Below are positions 1 through 9,377 of a stretch of 48,161 nt of DNA, piece after piece. Below the pieces are notes generated by a model. It was not told the origin of the DNA, ran no database searches, and worked only from the letters and a program-made list of their open reading frames with translations. Each line of letters opens with the position of its first letter. The stretch's first letter is position 1. The position numbers and the translations under genes are program-made. The stretch comes from Promethearchaeota archaeon (GTDB lineage Archaea; Asgardarchaeota; Lokiarchaeia; Sigyniarchaeales; SOKP01). The stretch lies in NCBI GenBank assembly GCA_019058425.1, contig JAHPYZ010000031.1, forward strand, positions 1 to 48,161. The letters run 5' to 3'.

Positions 1-268
1 CTTCTGTAGTGATGAGATGCTTCCCTTCTTTAAAGATTTTATCATATTCTTTCTTTACTTTATCATAATCTAAGAAAGGAAAAGCTTCGAAAATGGTTTT
101 ACCTATAATATCAGAAGCAAGTTTTAATTTTGTAAGCCATTCAATCATAACAGGATTTTGGTATGTAATTCTTAAACCCCTATCGACTACATGCATGGCA
201 TCACTTAAGGAATTAAGAATTGTAAGGTATTGATGTTCAGAATCAGTTGAAGTATTAATATATTTCAT
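1..268 (-). CDS. PAS-domain protein, N-terminal part only (cut by window edge)
   Basis: An open frame runs from an ATG ending at 268 to the left edge, giving about 89 residues without a stop. The reading begins MKYINTSTDSEHQYLTILNS and continues with a PAS-like core (SLSDAMHVVDRGLRITYQNP, then a helix and IIGKTIFEAFPFLDY). PAS domains bind small ligands or cofactors and usually feed histidine kinases; the two complete PAS kinases in this window make a kinase the likely identity, but the output domain lies outside. Nothing indicates a membrane anchor in the visible part. The ATG is preceded by about 260 bp of non-coding AT-rich DNA shared with the divergent leuS leader. Confidence 0.7.
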   Translation of the reverse strand, partial: MKYINTSTDSEHQYLTILNSLSDAMHVVDRGLRITYQNPVMIEWLTKLKLASDIIGKTIFEAFPFLDYDKVKKEYDKIFKEGKHLITTE

Positions 269-454
269 GTTAAAATTATCACTAATTTCTTTCAAAATAA
301 TATTAACTATATGAGTGTAGTTCTAGTTATTGAAAAAAGAAAATATATTTAACAATTTGTACTATTTTCTAAAACCGAGTTATTGTAATAGACTTTAATT
401 CAACAATCATCTATGATAATCTATTAAATTAATAAATTAGGATTCAAACACCTA

Positions 455-490
455 GAAATATTTTAATATAAAAATATATATATTCTTTAT
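455..490 (+). promoter_or_regulatory. Probable TATA region for the leuS leader transcript
   Basis: A run of TATA-like sequence (AATATAAAAATATATATATT) lies about 40-75 bp before the small ORF at 531. This is the usual distance for an archaeal promoter with a short 5' leader. No clear BRE could be picked in such AT-rich DNA, so this is tentative. Confidence 0.35.
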
Positions 491-530
491 AAGAATGAAT
501 TCAAATAAAACTGCAGTAAAGGTGAATTTA

Positions 531-581
531 ATGGAAAATATGTCTTTAATTGATTTACTAGCAGTTTTATTATTATCGTAA
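531..581 (+). CDS. Leucine-rich leader-peptide-like small ORF upstream of leuS
   Basis: A 16-codon ORF reads MENMSLIDLLAVLLLS. Six of the 16 residues are leucine, and it ends with three consecutive TTA codons before TCG TAA. It has a strong Shine-Dalgarno sequence (AAAGGTGA, 518-525) five bases before the ATG. A long hairpin starts 12 bases after its stop, and leucyl-tRNA synthetase starts at 721. A peptide rich in the amino acid handled by the next gene, followed by a hairpin, is the layout of bacterial leader-peptide attenuators. That this ORF is translated and regulates leuS is inference. Leucine TTA codons are common in AT-rich DNA, so chance must be considered. It is too short to have another obvious function. 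Confidence 0.5.
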   Translation: MENMSLIDLLAVLLLS

Positions 582-593
582 GCGATTCAAATC

Positions 594-669
594 CCTATAA
601 TCTTTTTCTTTTAAAAATTCCACGGATTTGTTCGCTCGGCGTGTAAATTTTATTGAAAGAGATTATAGG
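594..669 (+). ncRNA. Long stem-loop in the leuS 5' leader
   Basis: The arm 594-608 (CCTATAATCTTTTTC) pairs with 655-669 (GAAAGAGATTATAGG) over 15 bp with one G-U. After an internal loop the stem continues as 614-619 with 646-651 and 621-624 with 640-643, closing a 15-base loop. The 5' arm contains the T-rich run TTTTTCTTTT (603-612), the kind of tract at which archaeal RNA polymerase can terminate. It lies between the leucine-rich ORF and leuS. The structure is directly visible; a regulatory (attenuator-like) role is inferred. Confidence 0.55.
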
Positions 670-720
670 TGGTGAATAAATCAATATAATAGAAAATTAA
701 TATAAATGTTTTGAAGAAAA

Positions 721-3609
721 ATGTATAATCCAGTAAAAATTGAGAAAAAATGGCAAGAGAGGTGGCAAGAATCAAAAATATTTGAAGCAAATCCTGATAA
801 GAAAAAAAAAAAAATCTTTATTACTTCACCGTATCCATATGCCTCAGGACCTACTCATATCGGTCATGGGAGGAGTTTTGTTAATGGAGATATATTTGCA
901 AGATATTATCGGGCAAAAGGTTATAACGTATTATATCCAATGGCATTTCACATTACGGGTACTCCGGTTTTAGCGATTTCTTCATCTATAGAAAGAGGAG
1001 ATAAAATACTAATAACCAGAATGAAAGAATATGTATCATTACATACAATAGAACAGAAAAGAGTAGATGAAATTGTAAAGAGTTTTGTTGATCCATGGAA
1101 AATAGTGAATTACTTTTCAAACACAATTAAAATGGATTTCAAGTCAATTGGAATGAGTTTGGATTGGCGTAGAGAATTCACTACTGGAGATAAAATTTAT
1201 AATAAATTCATTGAATGGCAATATTTTCACTTAAAAGAAAAAGAATATATCGAAAAAGGGGAATATCCCATTTTATATTGTCCAAGAGATAAAAATGCTG
1301 TAGGGGAAGATGATATAGCCAGTGGAGATGAACTGGACCTTAATATCAATGAATATATTTGTATAAAATTTCCTTTTAAAGATGGATTCCTTGTTGCATC
1401 TACTTTAAGGCCAGAAACAGTATACGGAATCACAAATATATGGATAAATCCAGATGGAAATTATATTAAGGCTAACATAAATGGTGAAATATGGTATATT
1501 TCCGAGGAAGCAACCCATTTGTTAGAAAACCAAAATAAAAAGATCAATATACTGGAAAAATTTGAAGGAAATAGAATTATTGGTAAAAAAGCTAAAGATG
1601 TATATGGAATTAAAGAAATTCCGATTTTACCTGGAGAATTTGTTGATACCGCTACAGCTACAGGTGTGGTTTATTCAGTACCCGCCCATGCCCCTTATGA
1701 TTATATAGCTTTAATAGATTTACAAAAAGATACAGAATTAATTGCGAAATTTAATTTAGATAGAAGAGAAACGGAATTAATATATCCAATCCAGATTATT
1801 GAATTAAAAGGATTCAAAGATTTTCCTGCTAAAGTATATTGTGAGAGACATAATGTTAATTCACAATTAGATAGTGAAAAACTAGATTTAGCCACGAGTG
1901 AGAATTATAAAAATGAATTTTATAATGGATTCCTTAATGAAAAATGTGGTAAATATCAAGGAATGAAAGTTAGTGAAGCTGCTAAACAAGTTTCTGAAGA
2001 TTTAATACAAGAAAACAAAGCTGATAAATTATATATACCTATTACTAAAAATCTTAGATGTAAGTGTGGAGAAGAGGTTATAGTTTCTATTCTGAAAGAT
2101 CAGTGGTTTCTTAATTTTAATGCAGGAGATTGGAAAGCGAACGCACTTAAATGTCTTAAGAACATGAAAATTATACCTAATAAGTATCGATTAAACTTTG
2201 AAAACATTTTTAATTGGCTTGAAAAAAGACCTTGCGCAAGAAAGAGAGGTCTCGGTACGAATTTACCTTTTAATAAAGAATGGATAATTGAATCACTAAG
2301 CGATTCGACGATATATATGGCCTTTTATACTATTTCATATAAAATAAGAAATTTGGAATTGAAACTAGAACAACTAACTCCGGAATTCTTTGATTTTATA
2401 TTCTTAAATAAAGGGAATATGATAGAGTTATCAAAAAGTATAGATATTAGTGAAGAATTACTTAGTGAGCTCCAAGAAGAATTTCTATATTGGTATCCTG
2501 TTGACCACCGTCACACTGCTATAATGCATATTTCTAATCATTTAAGTTTTTATATATTTCATCATGTTGCTATTTTCCCAGAAAATCATTGGCCGAAAGT
2601 CATCAGTTTGATCGAACCTGTCAATGTAGAAGGTCAAAAAATGGGTAAATCAAAAGGTAATTTAATACCATTAGCCAATATTCAAAAACGTTATTCTGCT
2701 GATTTATTCAGGTTTTACATATCTCATGGTGCTGACTTTGGTGTTTATATGGATTTTCGAGAAAAAGAAATTGATATAGTGAAAAATCATATAAATAAAT
2801 TCTATACCTTTATTTCTGAAAAAATTAACCAATCTAAATATGCTGGAGTCTCCTTTAAAGATATTAATACTAAATATTCGAAAGTGATACTGTCTAAAAT
2901 TATTAGGAAATTCATTGTAGCTCAAGAAGCCTTGAATGAATACAATATACGGAAATATCTTCAGACTTCTTTTTACGAGATTTTTAATCTAATGCAGGAA
3001 TTTTATCGAGATACGAATCATTTAAATGATTTTCTAGTTGTATTTAATTTGGTGTATAAGGATTGGTTAAAGATACTTTCATTAACCATGCCACATCTAT
3101 GTGAAGAATTATGGGAAATGTCTGGAAATGAAGGTTTTATCTCAAAAGTGATCTGGGGAGATTTTAATAAACAGCATATTGATAAAAACCTTGAACTTGA
3201 ATTTGAATATATCACAGATGTTATTGAAGACATTTTCAATATAAAGAAAATAATGACATCAGAAAGATCTGATGAAATATATTTATATACAGCTCCCGAG
3301 TGGAATTATCGTGTAATAAATCTAATTTTATTAAAAAAAGATAATTTTAATGAAATTATGTCTGAATTGAAAAAAGAAAAAGAGTTGTTGGCTCAAAAGG
3401 AACTTATTCCTTTTATAAAAGGACAGTTAAAAAACAGAATATGGGAAAAGAAGATACCCCAAATCGTCGAAACCAAATTAATTGAAGATTATAGATCTTA
3501 TATAGAAAAGCGAGTAAATTCCAAAATCATAATAAATTCTAATTTTGATCCGAAAAACAGAGCTAACAGAGCAAAACCCTACAAACCAGCTCTTTATATT
3601 AATATCTGA
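721..3609 (+). CDS. leuS: Leucyl-tRNA synthetase, archaeal type
   Basis: A 962-residue class I aminoacyl-tRNA synthetase that charges tRNA-Leu with leucine in the cytosol. The HIGH signature is present as HIGH at residues 46-49 (PTHIGHGRSF), with the typical LeuRS context MAFHITGTPV following. The KMSKS loop reads KMGKS at 640-644, so the first serine is glycine. The length and the C-terminal extension match archaeal/eukaryotic-type LeuRS rather than the bacterial form. Between the two motifs lies the CP1 editing insertion (around residues 220-420). An in-frame TGA at 712-714 precedes ATG 721, so this is the first possible ATG start. It is preceded by an unusual leader carrying a leucine-rich ORF and a hairpin, and it converges on the roadblock-GTPase gene 17 bp downstream. 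Confidence 0.93.
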   Translation: MYNPVKIEKKWQERWQESKIFEANPDKKKKKIFITSPYPYASGPTHIGHGRSFVNGDIFARYYRAKGYNVLYPMAFHITGTPVLAISSSIERGDKILITRMKEYVSLHTIEQKRVDEIVKSFVDPWKIVNYFSNTIKMDFKSIGMSLDWRREFTTGDKIYNKFIEWQYFHLKEKEYIEKGEYPILYCPRDKNAVGEDDIASGDELDLNINEYICIKFPFKDGFLVASTLRPETVYGITNIWINPDGNYIKANINGEIWYISEEATHLLENQNKKINILEKFEGNRIIGKKAKDVYGIKEIPILPGEFVDTATATGVVYSVPAHAPYDYIALIDLQKDTELIAKFNLDRRETELIYPIQIIELKGFKDFPAKVYCERHNVNSQLDSEKLDLATSENYKNEFYNGFLNEKCGKYQGMKVSEAAKQVSEDLIQENKADKLYIPITKNLRCKCGEEVIVSILKDQWFLNFNAGDWKANALKCLKNMKIIPNKYRLNFENIFNWLEKRPCARKRGLGTNLPFNKEWIIESLSDSTIYMAFYTISYKIRNLELKLEQLTPEFFDFIFLNKGNMIELSKSIDISEELLSELQEEFLYWYPVDHRHTAIMHISNHLSFYIFHHVAIFPENHWPKVISLIEPVNVEGQKMGKSKGNLIPLANIQKRYSADLFRFYISHGADFGVYMDFREKEIDIVKNHINKFYTFISEKINQSKYAGVSFKDINTKYSKVILSKIIRKFIVAQEALNEYNIRKYLQTSFYEIFNLMQEFYRDTNHLNDFLVVFNLVYKDWLKILSLTMPHLCEELWEMSGNEGFISKVIWGDFNKQHIDKNLELEFEYITDVIEDIFNIKKIMTSERSDEIYLYTAPEWNYRVINLILLKKDNFNEIMSELKKEKELLAQKELIPFIKGQLKNRIWEKKIPQIVETKLIEDYRSYIEKRVNSKIIINSNFDPKNRANRAKPYKPALYINI

Positions 3610-3615
3610 AAGTTC

Positions 3616-3643
3616 TAGAGAATTCTCTATAATTTTTTTTTTT
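3616..3643 (+). terminator. Palindrome plus T-run terminating leuS
   Basis: The perfect 14-bp palindrome TAGAGAATTCTCTA (3616-3629) is followed by AA and eleven T residues (3633-3643). As RNA it forms a 5-bp stem with an AATT loop before a U-run. The element overlaps the stop codon and the last lysine codons of the converging gene, so one short stretch serves both genes. Confidence 0.55.
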
Positions 3644-4823
3644 CTATTGCTTTTAAAATATCTAAATATCTTATAATCTCTTTAGTATCGCTTTTTCCTA
3701 TGCAAAAATCTAATTGCTTCGTGAAGTGTTGATTTAATATTTTCAATTGAGGGCTTGAAATTATGAATTTTGATCCTTCTTCTATTTGCTTATCGAATAA
3801 TGTTTCCTTTACTTCTTCAATATTCATATTGATTATTTGAAGGGCAATCCACTCAAAAACATCATCAATATTCTCATTTGTTTTTGCTGAAGTTTCCATA
3901 TAATAGATCCCTAATTCTTTAGCTAAATCCATACCTTCCTCAGTTGAAACTACTCTTGAAAGCTCTAGGTCGACTTTATTTCCAACGAGGATCAAAACTA
4001 TATGAGGTAAAGCGACTCTTGTTATGATGTCATACCATTTCCTAACATTCTCAAAAGTTTCTCTGTTTGTAATATCAAAAATAATAATTCCGGCGCGAGA
4101 ATCTGTTAGATAATCTGGCCATAATCGTTCGAATTGGCTTTGTCCTGCTAAATCCCATATCATGAATCTAACAGAGGTTCCCAATTCCTTAAACTCACAC
4201 TCTTTCTTAGTAATATATGTACCAATAGTTGCTTTATAATCCGCTTGAAATATTCCATGAACATATCTTTGAGCCATACTAGTTTTTCCTACACCCCCAT
4301 CTCCGATCAGAGAAAGTTTATAGACATATTCAGGTGAGTGAGACTTACTTTGGTAATATTCCATTTTTCGCTTTATTTTTTCAAGTTCTGTATCTCTTTT
4401 TATTTTTGGAATTACTGGACTGACTGGTAATTCACCATTTATTATCCTCGCAACCTTATCCGCTGTTAAATAAGTGTATGGAAATACATCATCAACTAGA
4501 GCTGTATGATTAAGAATGGAAACTAAAACATGATCAGGTCCAGACTCACAAAAAATAAATCGATATTTGTCAGTATCGAATGTTCCTGCGCCAAAAATTC
4601 CCAGATCAAAATCTTGAGTTAATTTTTTTAGTACTAATTCAACTAAAGAACTAAATGCCCCAATAAATTTTTTTTCATCTAATTTATCAGAATCTTTTGT
4701 CAAAATATCAACAATCAACCCGTCGCGGTCCACTACAAGGACAGAAACTAAATTATCTCCTACCTCTTGCATATACCATTTGAATAATGTGACTAATTTC
4801 TCTTTATCGATATAAACCATCAT
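3627..4823 (-). CDS. Roadblock-like domain fused to a Rab/Ras-like small GTPase
   Basis: A 398-residue protein. Residues 1 to about 125 look like a roadblock/LC7 fold (LVSVLVVDRDGLIVDILTKD, then a helix and two beta hairpins). A charged linker follows (about 130-165), then a complete Ras-superfamily G domain: G1 GDGGVGKT (174-181), switch I T around 199-202 (ATIGTYIT), G3 WDLAGQ (223-228) with the catalytic glutamine, G4 GNKVD (281-285), G5 ETSAK. About 70 residues follow the G domain and end KKKL with no prenylation cysteine. Roadblock proteins regulate or scaffold small GTPases in eukaryotes (Ragulator) and in bacteria (MglB), so a covalent fusion suggests a GTPase carrying its own regulator or dimerisation platform. 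It is transcribed alone, convergent with leuS. The G domain is certain; the roadblock call rests on sequence pattern. Confidence 0.85.
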   Translation of the reverse strand: MMVYIDKEKLVTLFKWYMQEVGDNLVSVLVVDRDGLIVDILTKDSDKLDEKKFIGAFSSLVELVLKKLTQDFDLGIFGAGTFDTDKYRFIFCESGPDHVLVSILNHTALVDDVFPYTYLTADKVARIINGELPVSPVIPKIKRDTELEKIKRKMEYYQSKSHSPEYVYKLSLIGDGGVGKTSMAQRYVHGIFQADYKATIGTYITKKECEFKELGTSVRFMIWDLAGQSQFERLWPDYLTDSRAGIIIFDITNRETFENVRKWYDIITRVALPHIVLILVGNKVDLELSRVVSTEEGMDLAKELGIYYMETSAKTNENIDDVFEWIALQIINMNIEEVKETLFDKQIEEGSKFIISSPQLKILNQHFTKQLDFCIGKSDTKEIIRYLDILKAIEKKKL

Positions 4824-4950
4824 ACTTCAAAATTATATAATATTAAAATCTATTTCATTATTTTTACCTATACAAAAATAATAAATTTTGAATATTTCAA
4901 TTCTTTTAAAAGTAAATATTTAAAAAACTTAACAATGTCTGATTCTTTTA

Positions 4951-7900
4951 TTATCTTTTAATTATTGGTAAGGAGAAATAGAAAGAAGATCCTTTATCTC
5001 TTCCATTTGATTCAACCCATATATCCCCTCCGTGAAGTTCTATAATTTTCTTCGATATATAGAGTCCCAGACCTGATCCTTCAGAAATAACATTCAATCC
5101 CTTACCATATCGTTCTATCTTTCCAAACTTTTTGAACAACTTATTTTTTTCTTCATCAGTTAGGCCGATTCCATTGTCTTCAACAGAGATTATGATGCTC
5201 TCCTCTTTAATTTCAGATTTTATTGTAATTTTTCCATTGGGAGGTGTATATTTTATTGCATTGCTTAATAAGTTCATGATAACCTCAAAAATCCGTTCTT
5301 TTTCAAAGCTAGTTATAAGATTATCATGAATATCTAAGATTAATCTATGATTTCTCATTTCAATCATACCCCTTAAATCTTTTATACAAAATTTAATTAG
5401 AAATGCAAGATCATCCTCGAATTTATGTAATATAACTTCTCCAGTTTCTAATTCTGAAGTTTCTAGGAGATCTTTTATTAAAGATTCAAGTCGATAACAT
5501 CCCTGTTTTATTTCGTGCAACACAGAAACAGTATAATAATCGAGCAAATCATAGTGTTGAGTTAATAATAAATCTGTGTAACCTTTTATTGACACTAGTG
5601 GTGTTTTTAATTCGTGCGAAGTTCTACTAATTAATTCTGATTTTAACTTACTTATTTCTTTTAACTCGTCTTCAATTTTTTTCTTAGCTGTAGTATCTAT
5701 GAGAGTTGCAAATACAGCTTTCTTTCCTAAATACATAATTGATTTGGCAATAGTTTCGATCCACTTAATTCTTCCCGATTTCGTAATTAATCTAAATTCA
5801 AAAGATTCAGAAGAGTTAAAATCCTCACTTTGTACAAAATCTACCTTAATATTAATAAACTGCATATCTTTCTTATGAATATGACTCGATAAATCCATTA
5901 TAGACCAGTTATTTATTTCTTGTAAAGAATATCCGGTTATTTCTGCTATTGCTGAATTAGCAAATTGAATATATCCATCTTGTAGAATTAATAAGCCCAA
6001 AGTAGTTTCTTCAGCAATATTTCTGAATTTCTCTTCCGACTCTTTTAAATTTTGTTCTGCTATTTTATAATCAGTAATATCATAAACTATTCCATCAACC
6101 CCACAAAAGACACCACTTTCATCAAAAAAAGATATTTTTCTATCATTAACCCAACGTATAAATCCCTCTTTTGTTAAAATTCGATAAATCTGAGATAATG
6201 AAACTGGTTCTGCAGATATCGAGTTTCCTTCATTAACAATGATATCCCTATCATCTGGATGGATTATATCAACCCAATTTAGCCTTTGAGAGATAAAATC
6301 CTCCTCTGTATACCCCGAAATCACCTCACTATTAGAAAGAAATTCTACAGTCCAATCAGGATACCCTCTATATACCATCCCAGGAATATTATTAATAACA
6401 GTTCGATATTTAGTTTCGGACTTTTTTAAATCTTGTTCAGTTTTCTTTCGTTCAGTAATATCAATTAAACTAATGAGAACTAGTTCTTCTCCACCCGTTT
6501 CTAATGGAACAGTAGATAAAAGCAAATGAGCTTTATCAATGTTGCTATCTGGTAATAGATCGAGTGTAGCTTCAACATTAATGTATGGTGTTTTTGTGTT
6601 ATAAGTATTGAGAACAGTATTACGAATAACACAATCATGACAATGTTTACTAAATCCACATCCTCTTGAATCTTGAATTGAATATATACACCGAAGAGCT
6701 TCACCTCCATAAAGACCAAATACTTCTTCTTCCCGACGATCTGTAAAATTTAAGGCAAATTTGTTAATTTTTCTAATTCGGCGCTCTTTATCCACTAATA
6801 GTATTGCTATCGGGATATAATTGTATATTGCAGATAATTCAGCTTCACTTTGTTGAAGTTTTAATTGGTTTGTTTTACGATCGGTGATATCTTGAAATGA
6901 ATTGATAAAAGTCGTTTGATTTCCAATCTTTTGGACAACAGAAGTAAGTGAAGCCCAGAAGACCGTTCCATTTTTTCGCTTGAATTTAACTTCAAAGTCT
7001 TTTACTAACCCCTTTTCATGTAGTTTAAGAAATTTCTCTCTATCTGCTGCGTTATGATAGACATTTATGACTGAGGTGTTTAAGAATTCCTCCTTCTCAT
7101 CATATCCAAATATTCTATATGCATGTGAGTTACATTTTAGAGTCTTTCCTTGGGGAGTAGTAATTGAAATCCCTACAGGTACAGCTTCTAATAAATCCAT
7201 TAGTATTTTTTCAGATTCTTTAATCTTCTCTTCTGCCTTTTTCCTTTCAGTAATATCAATAACTGTAATCAGATCTGCAAAATTCCCTTTATAATAAATT
7301 GACTTTGAGTAATTTTGTATCCAAATAATTTCCCCATTCTTTTTAAAAACTCTATGTTCATATCCCGTTGTTTTGGTTTCAATTCCTTTTTGTCTCTTTT
7401 CTGCTATATCTATAACAGTTTTTCTATCATCAGGATGAATAAAATTAATAAAACCTTTAGGAGCCATATTCAAAACTTCATCCTTATTATAATCAAGCAT
7501 AGCTAATGCTGCTGAATTTATATATTTAATTTTATTATCCTGTAAAATAAGAATGCCCATTAAGGATTGTTCAGCTATGGTTCGAAACTTTTCCTCTGAC
7601 TCTTTTAATAATTGTTCTGCTTCTTTCTTCTCTGTTATGTCTTCTCCCGAGCTTAAAGCTCCTGTTGCGTTTCCATTAGAATCCTTGAGCATGATTGTTG
7701 ACCACGCAATTAATTTTTCATCACCATCTTTAGTTATGACAGGATTCTCATAAAATGGAACTACATCTAATTCTCCCTTCATTAATTTTTTGAAATAATC
7801 AAATACTCTATCTTTATCTCGTGGAGGGAGGCAGTATTCAAACCAATTTTTCCCAATTAAATCTCCTTCACTCCATTCCAGAATTTCATTTCCTTTCTTA

Positions 7901-9210
7901 TTAATGAGTGAAATCTTTCCCTCTTTATCTAAAGCTACAATGATTACATTCACTAGATTTAAATACATTTCTGCTTTTTCTTTCTCTTTTTGAACTTTCT
8001 CTTCAATTTTTTTCCGCTCAGTCACATCTCTAAATAAACCAATAATTTTATTATCTCCCTCTTTCTCTATAATTTGACCTCTTGAAGAAACAGTAACATA
8101 ACGACCTTCTTTATGACGAATTCTGAATTCTACAGAACCAATATCACCAGAATTAATAACATACTTTTGATCCTCTAATACTTTTGGTTGATCATCTGGA
8201 TGTATAAATCTAAACGCATTTTGATTAATCAATTCATCTGGTTTATAACCCAACGTATCAATTGTCTGAGGACTTAAATAAATGATTTTTCCATCTAATT
8301 CAATTTCATAAATTATATCTAAAATGTTATCAACTAAATTATGATATCTCTCTTCAGATTCTTTTAATTTTAGTTCTGCTTCCTTACGTTCAGTTATATC
8401 TCGTGTGATCAACATTACAGATACAACTTCTTCATTTTCTTTTATCGCTCTAAGTCGAGTTGAATACCATGAAATAGTATTATTTGCTCCAGGAGCAGAA
8501 ATTTCATAGAAATTAGCATCACCAGTTTCAAATACTCTTTCTATTGAATTTTTAACAACTTTATGAAAAGCAGGAGCGACATAATCTAAAGCGTCAGTAC
8601 CTAGTGCCTGGTCGAGTGTCATACCTTTTGGCACCTGATTAATATATAAAATCTTTCTATTACGATCTACAGTAAAGATAATGTCGGGAGCTTCTTCTAC
8701 TAAAATCTGCCAATTTTCTTCTGACTTTCTCAGTTGCTCAGTTTTCTCTTGCACTCTTTTGTCTAATTCCATATTTAAATCTATTAGTTTTTGTTCTGCT
8801 AATTTAATGTCTGATATTTCTTGAATTTGAACTAAATAATTGCTAATATTTTCATTATCTCCAAGAAATAGAGGTGTAATTAATATATCGAGATAAATTA
8901 TTCCTGATTTTGTAGTCTGATACAATTGATGTTTTTTTACCTCGCTAAAATCAAAAGAACTCTCAAAATGCACGGTTTGTCGCTGTTTTAATTTTGACAG
9001 GTATTCTCTTGGAATGTTTGGATCATTCAAGAGATCAAATCCTTTAACATCTTCTCTATTTGATACACCAAACAACTCCATGCATGATTGATTTAAATCA
9101 ATCAATTTTCCAACGGAATCATAAATTTCTATTCCTATTGGAGAATCATCATAAATAGCTTTGAACAATTTTTCAGCATTAATTACTTGTTCTTCGCCCA
9201 TTTTAATCAA
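4951..9210 (-). CDS. Soluble histidine kinase with about nine PAS domains
   Basis: A 1419-residue cytosolic sensor kinase. Nine successive PAS units can be read, each introduced by a linker of the type ITERKKAEQKLKESEE. They are followed by a HisKA dimerisation domain with the phospho-acceptor histidine H1199 (SRTSHELKTPL) and a HATPase domain with N box (NLLSNAIKYTPPNG), G1 (DNGIGLTDEE) and G2 (GSGLGLYISKKI). There is no signal peptide, membrane helix or receiver domain, so the response regulator must be elsewhere. PAS7 carries a cysteine-rich stretch (GCGFSKHCHDC, about residues 850-860) that could hold a metal or sense redox state. The start at M1 (MIKMGEEQ) could also be M4. Multi-PAS kinases of this kind are common in archaea and bacteria and may have been acquired by transfer; ligands cannot be deduced. 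Confidence 0.92.
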   Translation of the reverse strand: MIKMGEEQVINAEKLFKAIYDDSPIGIEIYDSVGKLIDLNQSCMELFGVSNREDVKGFDLLNDPNIPREYLSKLKQRQTVHFESSFDFSEVKKHQLYQTTKSGIIYLDILITPLFLGDNENISNYLVQIQEISDIKLAEQKLIDLNMELDKRVQEKTEQLRKSEENWQILVEEAPDIIFTVDRNRKILYINQVPKGMTLDQALGTDALDYVAPAFHKVVKNSIERVFETGDANFYEISAPGANNTISWYSTRLRAIKENEEVVSVMLITRDITERKEAELKLKESEERYHNLVDNILDIIYEIELDGKIIYLSPQTIDTLGYKPDELINQNAFRFIHPDDQPKVLEDQKYVINSGDIGSVEFRIRHKEGRYVTVSSRGQIIEKEGDNKIIGLFRDVTERKKIEEKVQKEKEKAEMYLNLVNVIIVALDKEGKISLINKKGNEILEWSEGDLIGKNWFEYCLPPRDKDRVFDYFKKLMKGELDVVPFYENPVITKDGDEKLIAWSTIMLKDSNGNATGALSSGEDITEKKEAEQLLKESEEKFRTIAEQSLMGILILQDNKIKYINSAALAMLDYNKDEVLNMAPKGFINFIHPDDRKTVIDIAEKRQKGIETKTTGYEHRVFKKNGEIIWIQNYSKSIYYKGNFADLITVIDITERKKAEEKIKESEKILMDLLEAVPVGISITTPQGKTLKCNSHAYRIFGYDEKEEFLNTSVINVYHNAADREKFLKLHEKGLVKDFEVKFKRKNGTVFWASLTSVVQKIGNQTTFINSFQDITDRKTNQLKLQQSEAELSAIYNYIPIAILLVDKERRIRKINKFALNFTDRREEEVFGLYGGEALRCIYSIQDSRGCGFSKHCHDCVIRNTVLNTYNTKTPYINVEATLDLLPDSNIDKAHLLLSTVPLETGGEELVLISLIDITERKKTEQDLKKSETKYRTVINNIPGMVYRGYPDWTVEFLSNSEVISGYTEEDFISQRLNWVDIIHPDDRDIIVNEGNSISAEPVSLSQIYRILTKEGFIRWVNDRKISFFDESGVFCGVDGIVYDITDYKIAEQNLKESEEKFRNIAEETTLGLLILQDGYIQFANSAIAEITGYSLQEINNWSIMDLSSHIHKKDMQFINIKVDFVQSEDFNSSESFEFRLITKSGRIKWIETIAKSIMYLGKKAVFATLIDTTAKKKIEDELKEISKLKSELISRTSHELKTPLVSIKGYTDLLLTQHYDLLDYYTVSVLHEIKQGCYRLESLIKDLLETSELETGEVILHKFEDDLAFLIKFCIKDLRGMIEMRNHRLILDIHDNLITSFEKERIFEVIMNLLSNAIKYTPPNGKITIKSEIKEESIIISVEDNGIGLTDEEKNKLFKKFGKIERYGKGLNVISEGSGLGLYISKKIIELHGGDIWVESNGRDKGSSFYFSLPIIKR

Positions 9211-9377
9211 AATGGCCTCACTCCAAAAAAATTTTTAGTCTTATGTATTATGAATTTTCTTATACCAATAAAATACAAAAAAGATTGTATTTAACACTAT
9301 CGTTAAAAATACATAAAAGGGAAATGTAAAAAAAAATACTTTCAAAAATGTAAAAAAGAAAAGATAGAAGAAAAAGA

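Noticed and set aside
580..600. GATTCAAATCC resembling a tRNA T-loop
   Set aside because: The T-stem pairs do not form around it and there is no D-arm or anticodon arm in range. The bases are the flank of the leuS leader hairpin.
660..680. AGGTGGTGA resembling a T-box motif before leuS
   Set aside because: None of the other T-box elements (stem I specifier, antiterminator core) could be found, and T-boxes are bacterial. Probably a chance SD-like string.
6501..6719. Short open frame inside the large kinase gene
   Set aside because: Shadow of the kinase in another frame; no ribosome site and no recognisable product. The same applies to the other 60-120 codon frames lying within larger genes.
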